Of a stretch of DNA of 28,479 nt, positions 17,766-25,211 are shown piece by piece. A model generated the notes under the pieces. The model saw nothing but the letters and a program-made list of their open reading frames with translations, was not told the origin of the DNA and did no database searches. The position numbers and the translations under genes were made by a program. The first letter of the stretch is position 1. Each line of letters starts with the position of its first letter. The DNA comes from an uncultured Verrucomicrobiota bacterium (lineage in GTDB: Bacteria; Verrucomicrobiota; Kiritimatiellia; CAIVKH01): NCBI GenBank assembly GCA_937996795.1, contig CALKUH010000001.1, positions 1-28,479 on the forward strand. Direction: 5' to 3'.

Positions 17766-18674
17766 TCATTTCCAGATGCAGTTGAATCGTCCGAGTGTCG
17801 GCAGACAGCCCGGCGCTTCGATTATTTCAAGGCCCCATTCCGGCGGCCGGCCCTGGCCGCTGTCGGTGTGGGCTTCCGGCAGATAAAACCCGGCGGCATG
17901 CGGCACGCGGTCGAGGTCCTGCACCTTCGTAAAGGTTACCCCATCCGGTGCCTGTTGGAGGCTTTGCCCGAACGGTTTCGGGCCGATGTTGATCATCGCC
18001 ATCACCGAGTCGCCCACCGGCCACACCATGACCTCGTGTCCGGCGGGCACGACCGGATTCTTTTCGTACTTCACATACGGTCCCTGCGGCTGGTCGGCGA
18101 TCGCCACGCCCAGCTTCGTTTCCTGCCACGAGCGATCCCACTGGCGGCCTTTGTAGTAGAGCCAGTAGCGGCCGCCGCGGACGAGCAGCACGGTGTCGTC
18201 GACGCGCATGCTGTCGAACCGGGCGGGGTCGTCGCTGGGGCGCAGGATGGGATTCGTGTCGAGCTTGGTCCACGGGCCGTCGGGCGCATCGGACACGGCG
18301 ACGCCGATGGCCGTTTTCGTCACGCGGTTGCCGCCGTTGATGAAGGGCTTGGGCACGGCGGTGTAGAACAGCCAGTACCGGTTTTGCGCGACAAGGATGT
18401 TCGGCGTAAACACGCTCTGCGCGTCCCACGCACCTTCGGGCCCGCGCGGCAGCGCCTCGCCCTGCTCCTCCCACGCGAGCCCGTCCGCCGAGGTGGCGTA
18501 CCAGATTGTGCTGTCGTAGCCATGGGCCACCCGGCCCTTGGTGTACCAGATGTAATAGCGGCCGCCCGACAGGATGATGTCGCTCGGGTCGCGGCGCATG
18601 ACCGTCGCGGACGCCTCGAAGCCGGCGATGGCCACGCGCTCGAATTGAGGCGGATCGATGGGCATCGGCATCAT
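17766..18674 (-). CDS. GH43/GH117-like five-bladed beta-propeller glycosidase
   Basis: A 302-residue protein without a signal peptide, built of repeated blade motifs such as SGGRYYIWYTKG, NRYWLFYTAV and GGRYWLYYKGR. Candidate catalytic acids follow the clan pattern: an early Asp in RRDPSDII, a mid Asp in SMRVDDTVLL and a Glu in AGHEVMVWP. The HEVMVWP and FTPNILV segments resemble GH117-like proteins I recall from Planctomycetes and marine bacteria. The xylan context would instead favour a GH43-type beta-xylosidase or arabinofuranosidase. It lies directly after the ABC permeases (11 bases) and one base before the SGNH start, so it probably acts on imported oligosaccharides. The family split (GH43 or GH117) is unresolved. 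Confidence 0.72.
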   Translation of the reverse strand: MMPMPIDPPQFERVAIAGFEASATVMRRDPSDIILSGGRYYIWYTKGRVAHGYDSTIWYATSADGLAWEEQGEALPRGPEGAWDAQSVFTPNILVAQNRYWLFYTAVPKPFINGGNRVTKTAIGVAVSDAPDGPWTKLDTNPILRPSDDPARFDSMRVDDTVLLVRGGRYWLYYKGRQWDRSWQETKLGVAIADQPQGPYVKYEKNPVVPAGHEVMVWPVGDSVMAMINIGPKPFGQSLQQAPDGVTFTKVQDLDRVPHAAGFYLPEAHTDSGQGRPPEWGLEIIEAPGCLPTLGRFNCIWK

Positions 18675-18685
18675 AGCGCCCCGCC

Positions 18686-19624
18686 TCAGCCCTTCACCGC
18701 GCCACTGGTCAGGCCGGCGACGAATTCACGCTGCAGGGCGAGGAAGAGAATGGCGGGCGGAATGATCGCGAGCAGCGTGCCGGCGAGGAAGACGCCGTAT
18801 TGCTGCGTGTACACGCCCATGTACTGGTTGAGCACGACAGGCAGCGTCAGCTTGCTCTGGCTCTGGATGTAAATCTGCGGGCCGAGGAAGTTGTTCCACG
18901 AGCCGAGGAACGAGACGAGGCAGTACGCGCCGGTCATCGGCCGCACCAGCGGCATCGCGATGCTGTAGTAGATGCGGAACTCGCCCGCGCCGTCCATGCG
19001 CGCGGATTCGAGCAGGCTGTCCGGCACCGACGCCATCGCCTGGCGGAACAGGAACATGCCGAACACGCCGCACGCGCCGGGGATCAGCAGCGCGTAGTAG
19101 GTGTCCATCCAGCCGAGCTGGTAGATCAGCTTGTACACCGGCGCGAGGAACAGCATGCCGGGGAACATCATCGAGCCCGCCATGAACGCGAGCAGGTACT
19201 TGCGGCCGAGGAAGTCGAACTTCGCGAGCGCGTAGCCGCCGAGCGAGGAGAAGAACAGGCTGATCAGCGTGCCCGCCGTCGCGAGGAACAGCGAGTTCAG
19301 CACGTATTCCCAGAAATACACGACGCCCTCGACCGCGGACTCGCCGGCGAACAGCGTCTTGAAATTGTCGAGGTTCAGCGTCTCGCGCGACCACTCCGAA
19401 AGGGGCGGCAGGAACGAGTACTGCATCAGCACGTCCTTGTCCTTGAACGCCGCGCAGATGAGCCAGATGAACGGGCTCAGGATGAGGAACGCCGCCATCG
19501 CGAGCAGCGTGAAGCGCGCGTAGGCCGGCGCGAGGTCGCGCCCGCGCGGGTGCGCGTGCCGCAGCACGAAATAGAACGCGGTGAGGCCGAAGAGAATCCA
19601 GTGGGAGGCGTTCAGCGGGGGCAT
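18686..19624 (-). CDS. ABC sugar transporter permease, MalG type
   Basis: A 312-residue inner-membrane protein with about six hydrophobic segments. The conserved EAA loop appears as ESARMDGAGEFRIYYSIAMPLVRP-like near residue 215-240, where it docks the ATPase. ATG 19624 was chosen because GGAGG lies nine bases upstream, overlapping the end of the preceding permease gene whose stop is four bases away. Longer in-frame starts give Arg/Ser/Pro-rich sequence unlike a permease. It pairs with the MalF-type permease and the binding protein just upstream as a CUT1-type oligosaccharide importer. Substrate is inferred as xylo-oligosaccharides from the operon. Confidence 0.94.
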   Translation of the reverse strand: MPPLNASHWILFGLTAFYFVLRHAHPRGRDLAPAYARFTLLAMAAFLILSPFIWLICAAFKDKDVLMQYSFLPPLSEWSRETLNLDNFKTLFAGESAVEGVVYFWEYVLNSLFLATAGTLISLFFSSLGGYALAKFDFLGRKYLLAFMAGSMMFPGMLFLAPVYKLIYQLGWMDTYYALLIPGACGVFGMFLFRQAMASVPDSLLESARMDGAGEFRIYYSIAMPLVRPMTGAYCLVSFLGSWNNFLGPQIYIQSQSKLTLPVVLNQYMGVYTQQYGVFLAGTLLAIIPPAILFLALQREFVAGLTSGAVKG

Positions 19625-19628
19625 CGGG

Positions 19629-20540
19629 TTAATCCTCCATCGCGCGCGACACGCGGATTTGCACGGTGCTGATGGCGAAAATGAGCAGGGCGAGCAGCCA
19701 GCCGATCGCCGCGCCGGTGCCGAGATCGCCGGTGCCGAACGCGGTGTTGTAGAGATAGCCGACGATCGTGAGGCCGGAGTTGTTCGGGCCAAAACCGCCC
19801 AGCAGCGCGTAGGGCAGCTCGAACAACTGGAACGAGCCGATGGTGCTCATCAGCACGATGAAGATCAGCACCGGCTTGATCTGCGGGACCGTGACGTGCA
19901 CGAAACTCTGCCACTTGCTCGCGCCGTCAATGCTCGCCGCCTCGACCAGCGACTGGTCCACGTTCTGCAGCGCGGCGAGGAAGTAGATCATGTTGAACCC
20001 GACGTAGAGCCACATCGAGACGATGATCAGCGCGGGCATCACGAGCTCGGGGTTCATCAGCCAGCGCTCCTCCAGCCCCCACCCCGCGACCATCTGGATC
20101 GCGCGGTTGAACAGGCCGTAGCGCGGCATGAACATCACGGAGAAGAGGATGCCGACGAAGATCTGGCCCACGAGATGCGGGCTGAAGATCACGAGGCGGA
20201 AGATGTTCCGCGCCCGGCTCGCGCGCGTGTTGAGCAGCATCGCGAGGCCGAGCGCGAGCGGCAGCTGCACGAACAGCGACACGATCGCATAGATGAACGT
20301 GTTCTTCAGCGCCTTGTGGAAGATCGGGTCGCCGAGCACGAAGCGGAAATTATCCAGCCCCACAAACACCGAAGTCAGCGGGCCGTTGGTCTGGTGGAAC
20401 GCGAGCCAGATGGCGTTGACAAACGGATACAAAAAGAAGGCCGCCGTCAGGATGAGGTACGGCACAAGCATCATCCACGGGGTGATGCGCGGATAGGCGC
20501 CGCGGTCGGATCGGCGGGTGAGATAATTCCACAAGCTCAT
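19629..20540 (-). CDS. ABC sugar transporter permease, MalF/UgpA type
   Basis: A 303-residue membrane protein with six predicted transmembrane segments, the first at about residues 23-47 (MMLVPYLILTAAFFLYPF). The EAA loop is EAASIDGASKWQSF..TVPQIKP near residue 200. The start codon overlaps the stop of the sugar-binding protein gene by four bases (ATGA), so translation is coupled. It would form the translocation channel with the MalG-type partner that follows. No ATP-binding subunit is encoded nearby; CUT1 systems often borrow a shared MsmK/UgpC-type ATPase from elsewhere in the genome. Confidence 0.94.
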   Translation of the reverse strand: MSLWNYLTRRSDRGAYPRITPWMMLVPYLILTAAFFLYPFVNAIWLAFHQTNGPLTSVFVGLDNFRFVLGDPIFHKALKNTFIYAIVSLFVQLPLALGLAMLLNTRASRARNIFRLVIFSPHLVGQIFVGILFSVMFMPRYGLFNRAIQMVAGWGLEERWLMNPELVMPALIIVSMWLYVGFNMIYFLAALQNVDQSLVEAASIDGASKWQSFVHVTVPQIKPVLIFIVLMSTIGSFQLFELPYALLGGFGPNNSGLTIVGYLYNTAFGTGDLGTGAAIGWLLALLIFAISTVQIRVSRAMED

Positions 20541-21922
20541 GGACGCTCCTCCGCGACGGCGGTCGACTCAAACACGTTGCGGGCGGCGACGCTGCGCACG
20601 TAGTCGGCCTGCTTTTTCAACTCCGCCTCCACGACGGCGCGAAGGCCGTTTGTTCCGTTCGCTTTGAAGTGCTGCACGGCGGTGATGTACGCCTGGTCCA
20701 GCATCACGCCCGCGAGCGCCTGGTGGGGGCTGGAATAGATGGGCGGCGTTTCCGGCGAAAGCTCCGCGAACGAGCTGCCGATGGCCTGCCCGCCCCAGAA
20801 TGCGCGCGGCTCCTTGAAGGCATCGAGGTTCCAGCTGTCCTTGAGCGGCGGCACGATGTTCATCGTGCGGAAGCGATCCGCGAGGTCCTCCGCGTTCAGG
20901 TAGAGATGCTTTGCGAGCTTCCACGCCAGTTCCTGGTTCGGCGAGCTGCGCGTGATCGCCAGGCCGGTGCCGCCCCACGACGTGGTGCGGCGTCCGCCCG
21001 CTTCCCACACCGGCAGCGGCATCAGCGCGAGCTTGCCCGCGAGCGTGGGCAGATCCATTTCAAACTGCTTCGTGCGCCAGTCGGGGCAGAAGTAGAACAG
21101 CACCAGGCCGTCCATCATCGCCTTCGTGAGGCTCTGCCCCCAGCCCACGTCGTAGGCGATCGGCTGCCGGCCGGCCGACTGTTCAAGGTGCCAGAGGATC
21201 GTCGCGGCGACTTCGGGCGAATCGAAGACCACGCGCCCGGCCTCGTCGATGAGCTGGCCGCCGCGCTGCCGCATCAGCATCTGCAGTGTGTGGCCGCCCG
21301 ACGTCGCAAGGTCGAGCGCGTAGCGGTCGGGATAGCCGTCGCCGTCCAGGTCGGCGGTGATGCGACGGCCCATCGCCACGAAATCGTCCCACGTCTTCAG
21401 CGCGTTGACGTCAATGCCGAGCTGCTCCACGAGGTCGCGCCGGTAGGCGAGCATCACGGGGTGCACGTCGTGCGGCAGCGCGAAGATGCGGCCGCGGCTG
21501 GACCAGAGCGAGTAGCGCGACTCCACCATCCGGTGATAAAGGCCCTCCGCGTGCAGGCGGTCGGTGAGGTCCACGAACCCCATGTCCTTCAGCGGGCCGC
21601 GCGTGAAGTAGCCCATGGAATCCATCAGCAGCTCCACCAGGTCCGGCACGCGCGAGCCGGTCTGGAGCGCGGACTGCAGGCGGCTTTGCAGCGCGCGCTG
21701 GTCCACCACCTGGAGCTGCACCTTCACCCCGTGTTCGCGCTCGAACGCGGGGATCGCGGAGCGGTACGCCTCCTCGTGGTTCGGCGCGAAGATGGCGAAC
21801 ACGAGGTCGGGCGCGTGTTCGGCGCGGAAGTGCTGGCGCGCCGCAATCAGCAGGCCGGACACCACGGCCATGATGAGCAACGCCAGCGGCGCCTTGCCGT
21901 ATGGAAATCCTGTATCGCTCAA
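20537..21922 (-). CDS. ABC transporter extracellular sugar-binding protein
   Basis: A 461-residue solute-binding protein of the CUT1 type. A single hydrophobic N-terminal helix (APLALLIMAVVSGLLIAA) could be a signal anchor or uncleaved signal; no lipobox cysteine is present, unlike most Gram-positive-type binding proteins. The mature part has DLVFAIFAPNHEEAYRSAIPAFE, FALPHDVHPVMLAYRRD and SWGGTGLAITRSSPNQELAWKL, typical of the family. The start is inferred to be TTG 21922: AAGGAGG lies seven bases upstream and the TTG overlaps the xylanase stop as TTGA. No earlier start gives a sensible protein. It hands oligosaccharides to the two permeases downstream. Confidence 0.9.
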   Translation of the reverse strand: MSDTGFPYGKAPLALLIMAVVSGLLIAARQHFRAEHAPDLVFAIFAPNHEEAYRSAIPAFEREHGVKVQLQVVDQRALQSRLQSALQTGSRVPDLVELLMDSMGYFTRGPLKDMGFVDLTDRLHAEGLYHRMVESRYSLWSSRGRIFALPHDVHPVMLAYRRDLVEQLGIDVNALKTWDDFVAMGRRITADLDGDGYPDRYALDLATSGGHTLQMLMRQRGGQLIDEAGRVVFDSPEVAATILWHLEQSAGRQPIAYDVGWGQSLTKAMMDGLVLFYFCPDWRTKQFEMDLPTLAGKLALMPLPVWEAGGRRTTSWGGTGLAITRSSPNQELAWKLAKHLYLNAEDLADRFRTMNIVPPLKDSWNLDAFKEPRAFWGGQAIGSSFAELSPETPPIYSSPHQALAGVMLDQAYITAVQHFKANGTNGLRAVVEAELKKQADYVRSVAARNVFESTAVAEERP

Positions 21923-23691
21923 TGCGTGCCTCCTTGCGCTTTGGTGAAATCCACCACGGGTTGCGCGCCTTTTCGCACCGAACCCTTGATGACGCGACCG
22001 TCCACCTCCACCTCGTGGTCGCCAAAGAATACGCGCACCTGCGCCGTGCCGTCCGCGCCAATCACGCCCTTCCAATTCGTCCACCAGCGGTTGAAGACGA
22101 GGTCGCGATAGACCTGGGCCGCCTTGGTTTCCGTCCAGTCCTGGTTCCACAGCGCCGCGTTGGGCCGCCAGTGCGCGCCTCTCCAGAAGCCCCACATCGT
22201 GAGGCCCTCGATGGCGGGATGCGCGAAGCAGGCGGTGTACACCGTTGCGAGCACGAGGGTTTTTTGCTCCTCGCTCATGGTGTTCGCGTCGAACTCGGTG
22301 ACGCGGATCGGCAGTCCGAATTGGGCGAGCTTGTCGAGCTTGGCCTTGATCTCCGCCGCGTCCGCGCGCCCCCCGAAGTGGCCTTGCGCGCCGATGCCGC
22401 CCAGCGGGGCGCCGTCGGCGAGGAATTGGCGGATCTGCGCGATATAATCATCCGTCCGCCCGGCGGTGAGGATGCCGTAGTCGTTCACGTACAGCACCGC
22501 GCCGGGATCGTGGCTGCGCGCCCAGTGGAACATCTGGTTGTGGATGTCCCAGCCGAAGCGATCCGAATACCAGTGGCAGTGGAGCATCTCGTTGTTCAGG
22601 TCCCACTCGCGGATACGGCCCTTGTAGCGCGTCATCACCGAGCGGGCGCGGTCCTTCATGCGGCGCAACAGCTCCTCGTCGCCGAGCGTTTTCTTCCAGC
22701 CCTGCACGTTGGTTTCACGCCCCCAGAACACGCAATGCCCGCGCACCTCCATGCCGCGCGCTTCCGCCCATTCCAGCATCCGGTCGGCGTGCAGGTACGT
22801 AACCTGATCCTTCTCCCGCTCGTTGTAGTACCACTTGAGTTCGTTTTCGTGGACCACGCTGTTGAAGTTCGCTTCGAGCACCTCGAGGTATTTCTTGCGA
22901 TCCGCCTCCGGCATGCCCGAGTCCTCGATGAACGGCCGCCACGAGATCGCGGTGCCGAACGGGAACGCGTGCCGCGTCTGGCGCACGGCGGCGGTCGCGC
23001 CGGGCGGTCCGCGGATCGTCAGCAGCGTCGTGCGATGCTGGCGAATGGCGGGGGTGTGGGCGGCCAGGAGCTGCTCGATCCGCTCGTCCACCGCGCTCAG
23101 CGCCAATGCGTCGGCTTTCTTGAATTCCTCGTACCGCATCGCCTTTGGCGAGCCTTCGATTTGCGGCGTGAGCAGGCGGAACGCGCGCAGGTTGCCGAGA
23201 TTGTCCCCCTCGTGGAACACGAAGACGAGGCGGTGCGTGCCCGACACCTGCTCGGCATCCGTCTGCTGGATGCGGAACGATTGGAAGCCGCCGGTCTCCA
23301 TCACGTTGAATTCCGCGATGCGCGGCCCGTTTGTCGCGCCGAGATGCACCGTGATGCGGCCCACCGAAAACTGCGACGCAAACTCGATTTCCATCCGGTC
23401 GGTGAAACCATCGGCAAACGTGAACGGCCCGTAGCTCACCCAGTCGCCGCCGTCGATGTAGCCCACCACGCCGCCGTTTTCCGAAATCGGCGTGACGCCC
23501 TTCATCTCCACATACGGCTGCGCCGGGACCCACTGGCCCGGCTGCAGGGTGGTTTGCGCGAAGGCGGCGGACGAGACCAGTCCAGCCAGCAGGGCCATAC
23601 CCAACGCCCTGTAGCCGCGCCCGCTGGGCGCGATCCGGAGAAGCACGCGGTCAGCGACCGCGTCTACAGGACAATCGCTGTAACCGCTCAT
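21919..23691 (-). CDS. Secreted CBM6-GH10 endo-1,4-beta-xylanase
   Basis: A 590-residue xylanase. A hydrophobic signal segment (MALLAGLVSSAAFAQ, residues 32-46) is followed by a CBM6-like module at about 50-175 (VGYIDGGDWVSYG, TGGFQSFR, GTHRLVFVFHEGDN). A GH10 barrel fills about 185-545. Acid/base is E368 in WDLNNEML and nucleophile E466 in IRVTEFDA. ATG 23691 shares one base with the sulfatase TGA and has GGAGG seven bases upstream; GTG 23694 is also possible. Residues 8-28 are encoded by a palindromic repeat element, so the original start may be ATG 23598, directly at the signal peptide. The stop overlaps the binding-protein start, coupling hydrolysis to import. Confidence 0.93.
   Translation of the reverse strand: MSGYSDCPVDAVADRVLLRIAPSGRGYRALGMALLAGLVSSAAFAQTTLQPGQWVPAQPYVEMKGVTPISENGGVVGYIDGGDWVSYGPFTFADGFTDRMEIEFASQFSVGRITVHLGATNGPRIAEFNVMETGGFQSFRIQQTDAEQVSGTHRLVFVFHEGDNLGNLRAFRLLTPQIEGSPKAMRYEEFKKADALALSAVDERIEQLLAAHTPAIRQHRTTLLTIRGPPGATAAVRQTRHAFPFGTAISWRPFIEDSGMPEADRKKYLEVLEANFNSVVHENELKWYYNEREKDQVTYLHADRMLEWAEARGMEVRGHCVFWGRETNVQGWKKTLGDEELLRRMKDRARSVMTRYKGRIREWDLNNEMLHCHWYSDRFGWDIHNQMFHWARSHDPGAVLYVNDYGILTAGRTDDYIAQIRQFLADGAPLGGIGAQGHFGGRADAAEIKAKLDKLAQFGLPIRVTEFDANTMSEEQKTLVLATVYTACFAHPAIEGLTMWGFWRGAHWRPNAALWNQDWTETKAAQVYRDLVFNRWWTNWKGVIGADGTAQVRVFFGDHEVEVDGRVIKGSVRKGAQPVVDFTKAQGGTH
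23609..23669. repeat. REP/BIME-like double hairpin with GTAG ends
   Basis: Two hairpins lie between the inverted ends CTGTAG (23609-23614) and CTACAG (23664-23669). The first is CGCGCCC-GCT-GGGCGCG (23616-23632), and the second is ACGCGGTC-AGC-GACCGCGT (23645-23663). Each palindrome is headed by GTAG on its own strand, the arrangement known for REP sequences mobilised by RAYT (TnpA_REP) transposases. The inverted pair forms a BIME-like unit. It falls inside the apparent 5' coding part of the CBM6-GH10 gene. No transposase is present in the window. Confidence 0.7.
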
Positions 23692-25094
23692 CACGGGACC
23701 TCCGCGGCGACCGGCTGCCAGCCGGCGGCGAGTTTGGCGCTGAGTTCATCGGCGATCGCGCGGCCGTCCGGCGTATCCGCGATGTTTTCCGTCTCGAACG
23801 GATCGCGCTGCAGGTCATAAAGCATACGCGGCCCTTTCGGCCACTCCGCGTAGGTGTAGCGGTCGGTGATGAGCGACGCGCCGGCGAACCAGCGGGAGAA
23901 GGCAGCCGATTTCCACGGGCGGTCCGGCTGCGCGAGCAGCGGCGCCATGCTGCTGCCTTCGAGATGCCCCGGCTTCGGAAGGCCCGCGAGGTCGCAAAGC
24001 GTCGGGAACAGATCGACCAGTTCGACCAGCGCCGGACTCGCCGCGCCGCGCGTCGCGCCAGGGCCCGAGATGATCAGCGGCACCCGCATCGCGCGGCTGT
24101 ACAGCGCGTGTTTGCACCACATCGCGTGGTCGTTCAGGAAGTAGCCGTGGTCGCTCCACAGGACGACAATCGTGTTCTCACGCAGGCCGAGTTCCTCCAG
24201 CGCGTCGAGCACGCGGCCGATTTGCGCATCGACGAAACTCACGCAGGCGTAGTAGCCGTGGCGCAACGTCTTCACCAGCTCCGGCGGCACCGGCGTGTTG
24301 CCGTCCGGCACGTCGCGATAGTTGCGCAACTCGCCGAAGTTGTGCACCGACTGGTTGGGCGCGCCCTTGGATCGGAACGGGTTTGGCGAGGGCGGGATCG
24401 CGTCGCGGTCGTACAGGTCCCAGTATTTTTTCGGCGCGACAAACGGCAGGTGCGGCTTCGTCAGGCCGAGCGCCACGAAGCCGGGCCGGCCGCTCGCCTT
24501 GATTTCCTTGAAGCGCTCGATCGCCGCCGTCGCCTGCTGGTGCTGGTTGTATTCCGCGTCGGGCACGTCCGCCGCCTCGTGCGACATCCCCCAGCCCGTC
24601 TCGCCCTCCGCTGGGAAATTTTCCTTCACCTTGAAGTCCAAAAAATCCGGCTTCGTGATGATCGGATGCCCGAAGGCCGTCCACGACGCGGCGTTGTCGG
24701 TTTTGTGGTGATAGATTTTCCCCGAGCCGAACGTCAGGTAGCCGTGCTGCTTGAACCAGCCGGCGAGATCCGGCACCCCCGGCGTCTCCTTGTCGGCCCG
24801 CGTGTCGTAACTGCCGGAAAAGCGCTGGGCCGTCGGGCGGAGACCGGTCATCAAACTCGCGCGCGCCGACCCGCACACCGGCACCTGCGTGTAGGCGCGG
24901 TCGAACCGCACGCCCGACGCCGCCAGCTGGTCGATCCGCGGGGACTGGATTTCCTTCACGCCGTAGCACCCAAGCTCGGGCCGCAAATCATCCACGGCGA
25001 TAAACAAGACGTTCGGCTTCGACGCCGCGAAGGTGAACGGCCCCACAACTGCCGCGGACAGGGATAGGAGTGCGGTCAAAACAATTTTATTCAT
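23691..25094 (-). CDS. Secreted sulfatase (formylglycine type)
   Basis: A 467-residue arylsulfatase-superfamily enzyme with a signal peptide (LTALLSLSAAVVGPFTFAAS). The N-terminal metal site is NVLFIAVDDLRPELGCYG. The catalytic motif is C74-G-S-A-R in VPVCGSARASLMTG, where Cys would be oxidised to formylglycine. The usual motif is CxPxR, so Ser replaces Pro. SGKIYHHK and SDHGYFLNDH supply further metal and substrate residues. Its overall look is closest to iduronate-2-sulfatase-like or choline-sulfatase-like proteins. ATG 25094 was chosen at the signal peptide; ATG 25112 is in frame but adds MRWMPC. It overlaps the GH10 gene. A sulfated glycan substrate is implied but unidentified. Confidence 0.92.
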   Translation of the reverse strand: MNKIVLTALLSLSAAVVGPFTFAASKPNVLFIAVDDLRPELGCYGVKEIQSPRIDQLAASGVRFDRAYTQVPVCGSARASLMTGLRPTAQRFSGSYDTRADKETPGVPDLAGWFKQHGYLTFGSGKIYHHKTDNAASWTAFGHPIITKPDFLDFKVKENFPAEGETGWGMSHEAADVPDAEYNQHQQATAAIERFKEIKASGRPGFVALGLTKPHLPFVAPKKYWDLYDRDAIPPSPNPFRSKGAPNQSVHNFGELRNYRDVPDGNTPVPPELVKTLRHGYYACVSFVDAQIGRVLDALEELGLRENTIVVLWSDHGYFLNDHAMWCKHALYSRAMRVPLIISGPGATRGAASPALVELVDLFPTLCDLAGLPKPGHLEGSSMAPLLAQPDRPWKSAAFSRWFAGASLITDRYTYAEWPKGPRMLYDLQRDPFETENIADTPDGRAIADELSAKLAAGWQPVAAEVP

Positions 25095-25211
25095 GCAGGG
25101 CATCCACCGCAAAGCAGCTTCAGATATGCATAATCATAGCGTAGCAAGCGGCGAACAGCGTGCCCGACCAAACACGATTTTAGCAATCCAAATATCTACA
25201 ATTTACAGGCT
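25095..25211. promoter_or_regulatory. Gap between GH30 and sulfatase genes, possible internal promoter
   Basis: This 117-base gap is the widest in the minus-strand cluster and is A+T-rich at 25125-25205, unlike the coding sequence around it. On the minus strand TAAAAT and TATGAT could be -10 boxes, but neither has a good -35. No T-tailed hairpin follows the GH30 stop. An independent promoter for the sulfatase-to-fucosidase genes is therefore possible but not shown. Confidence 0.3.

Noticed and set aside
15503..17785. Very long open frame on the plus strand opposite the SGNH gene (similar ones oppose GH10 at 12445-14049 and 21901-23820)
   Set aside because: These are mirror frames of GC-rich genes: Arg/His/Ala-rich, without recognisable domains or ribosome sites, while the opposite strand carries clear family motifs.
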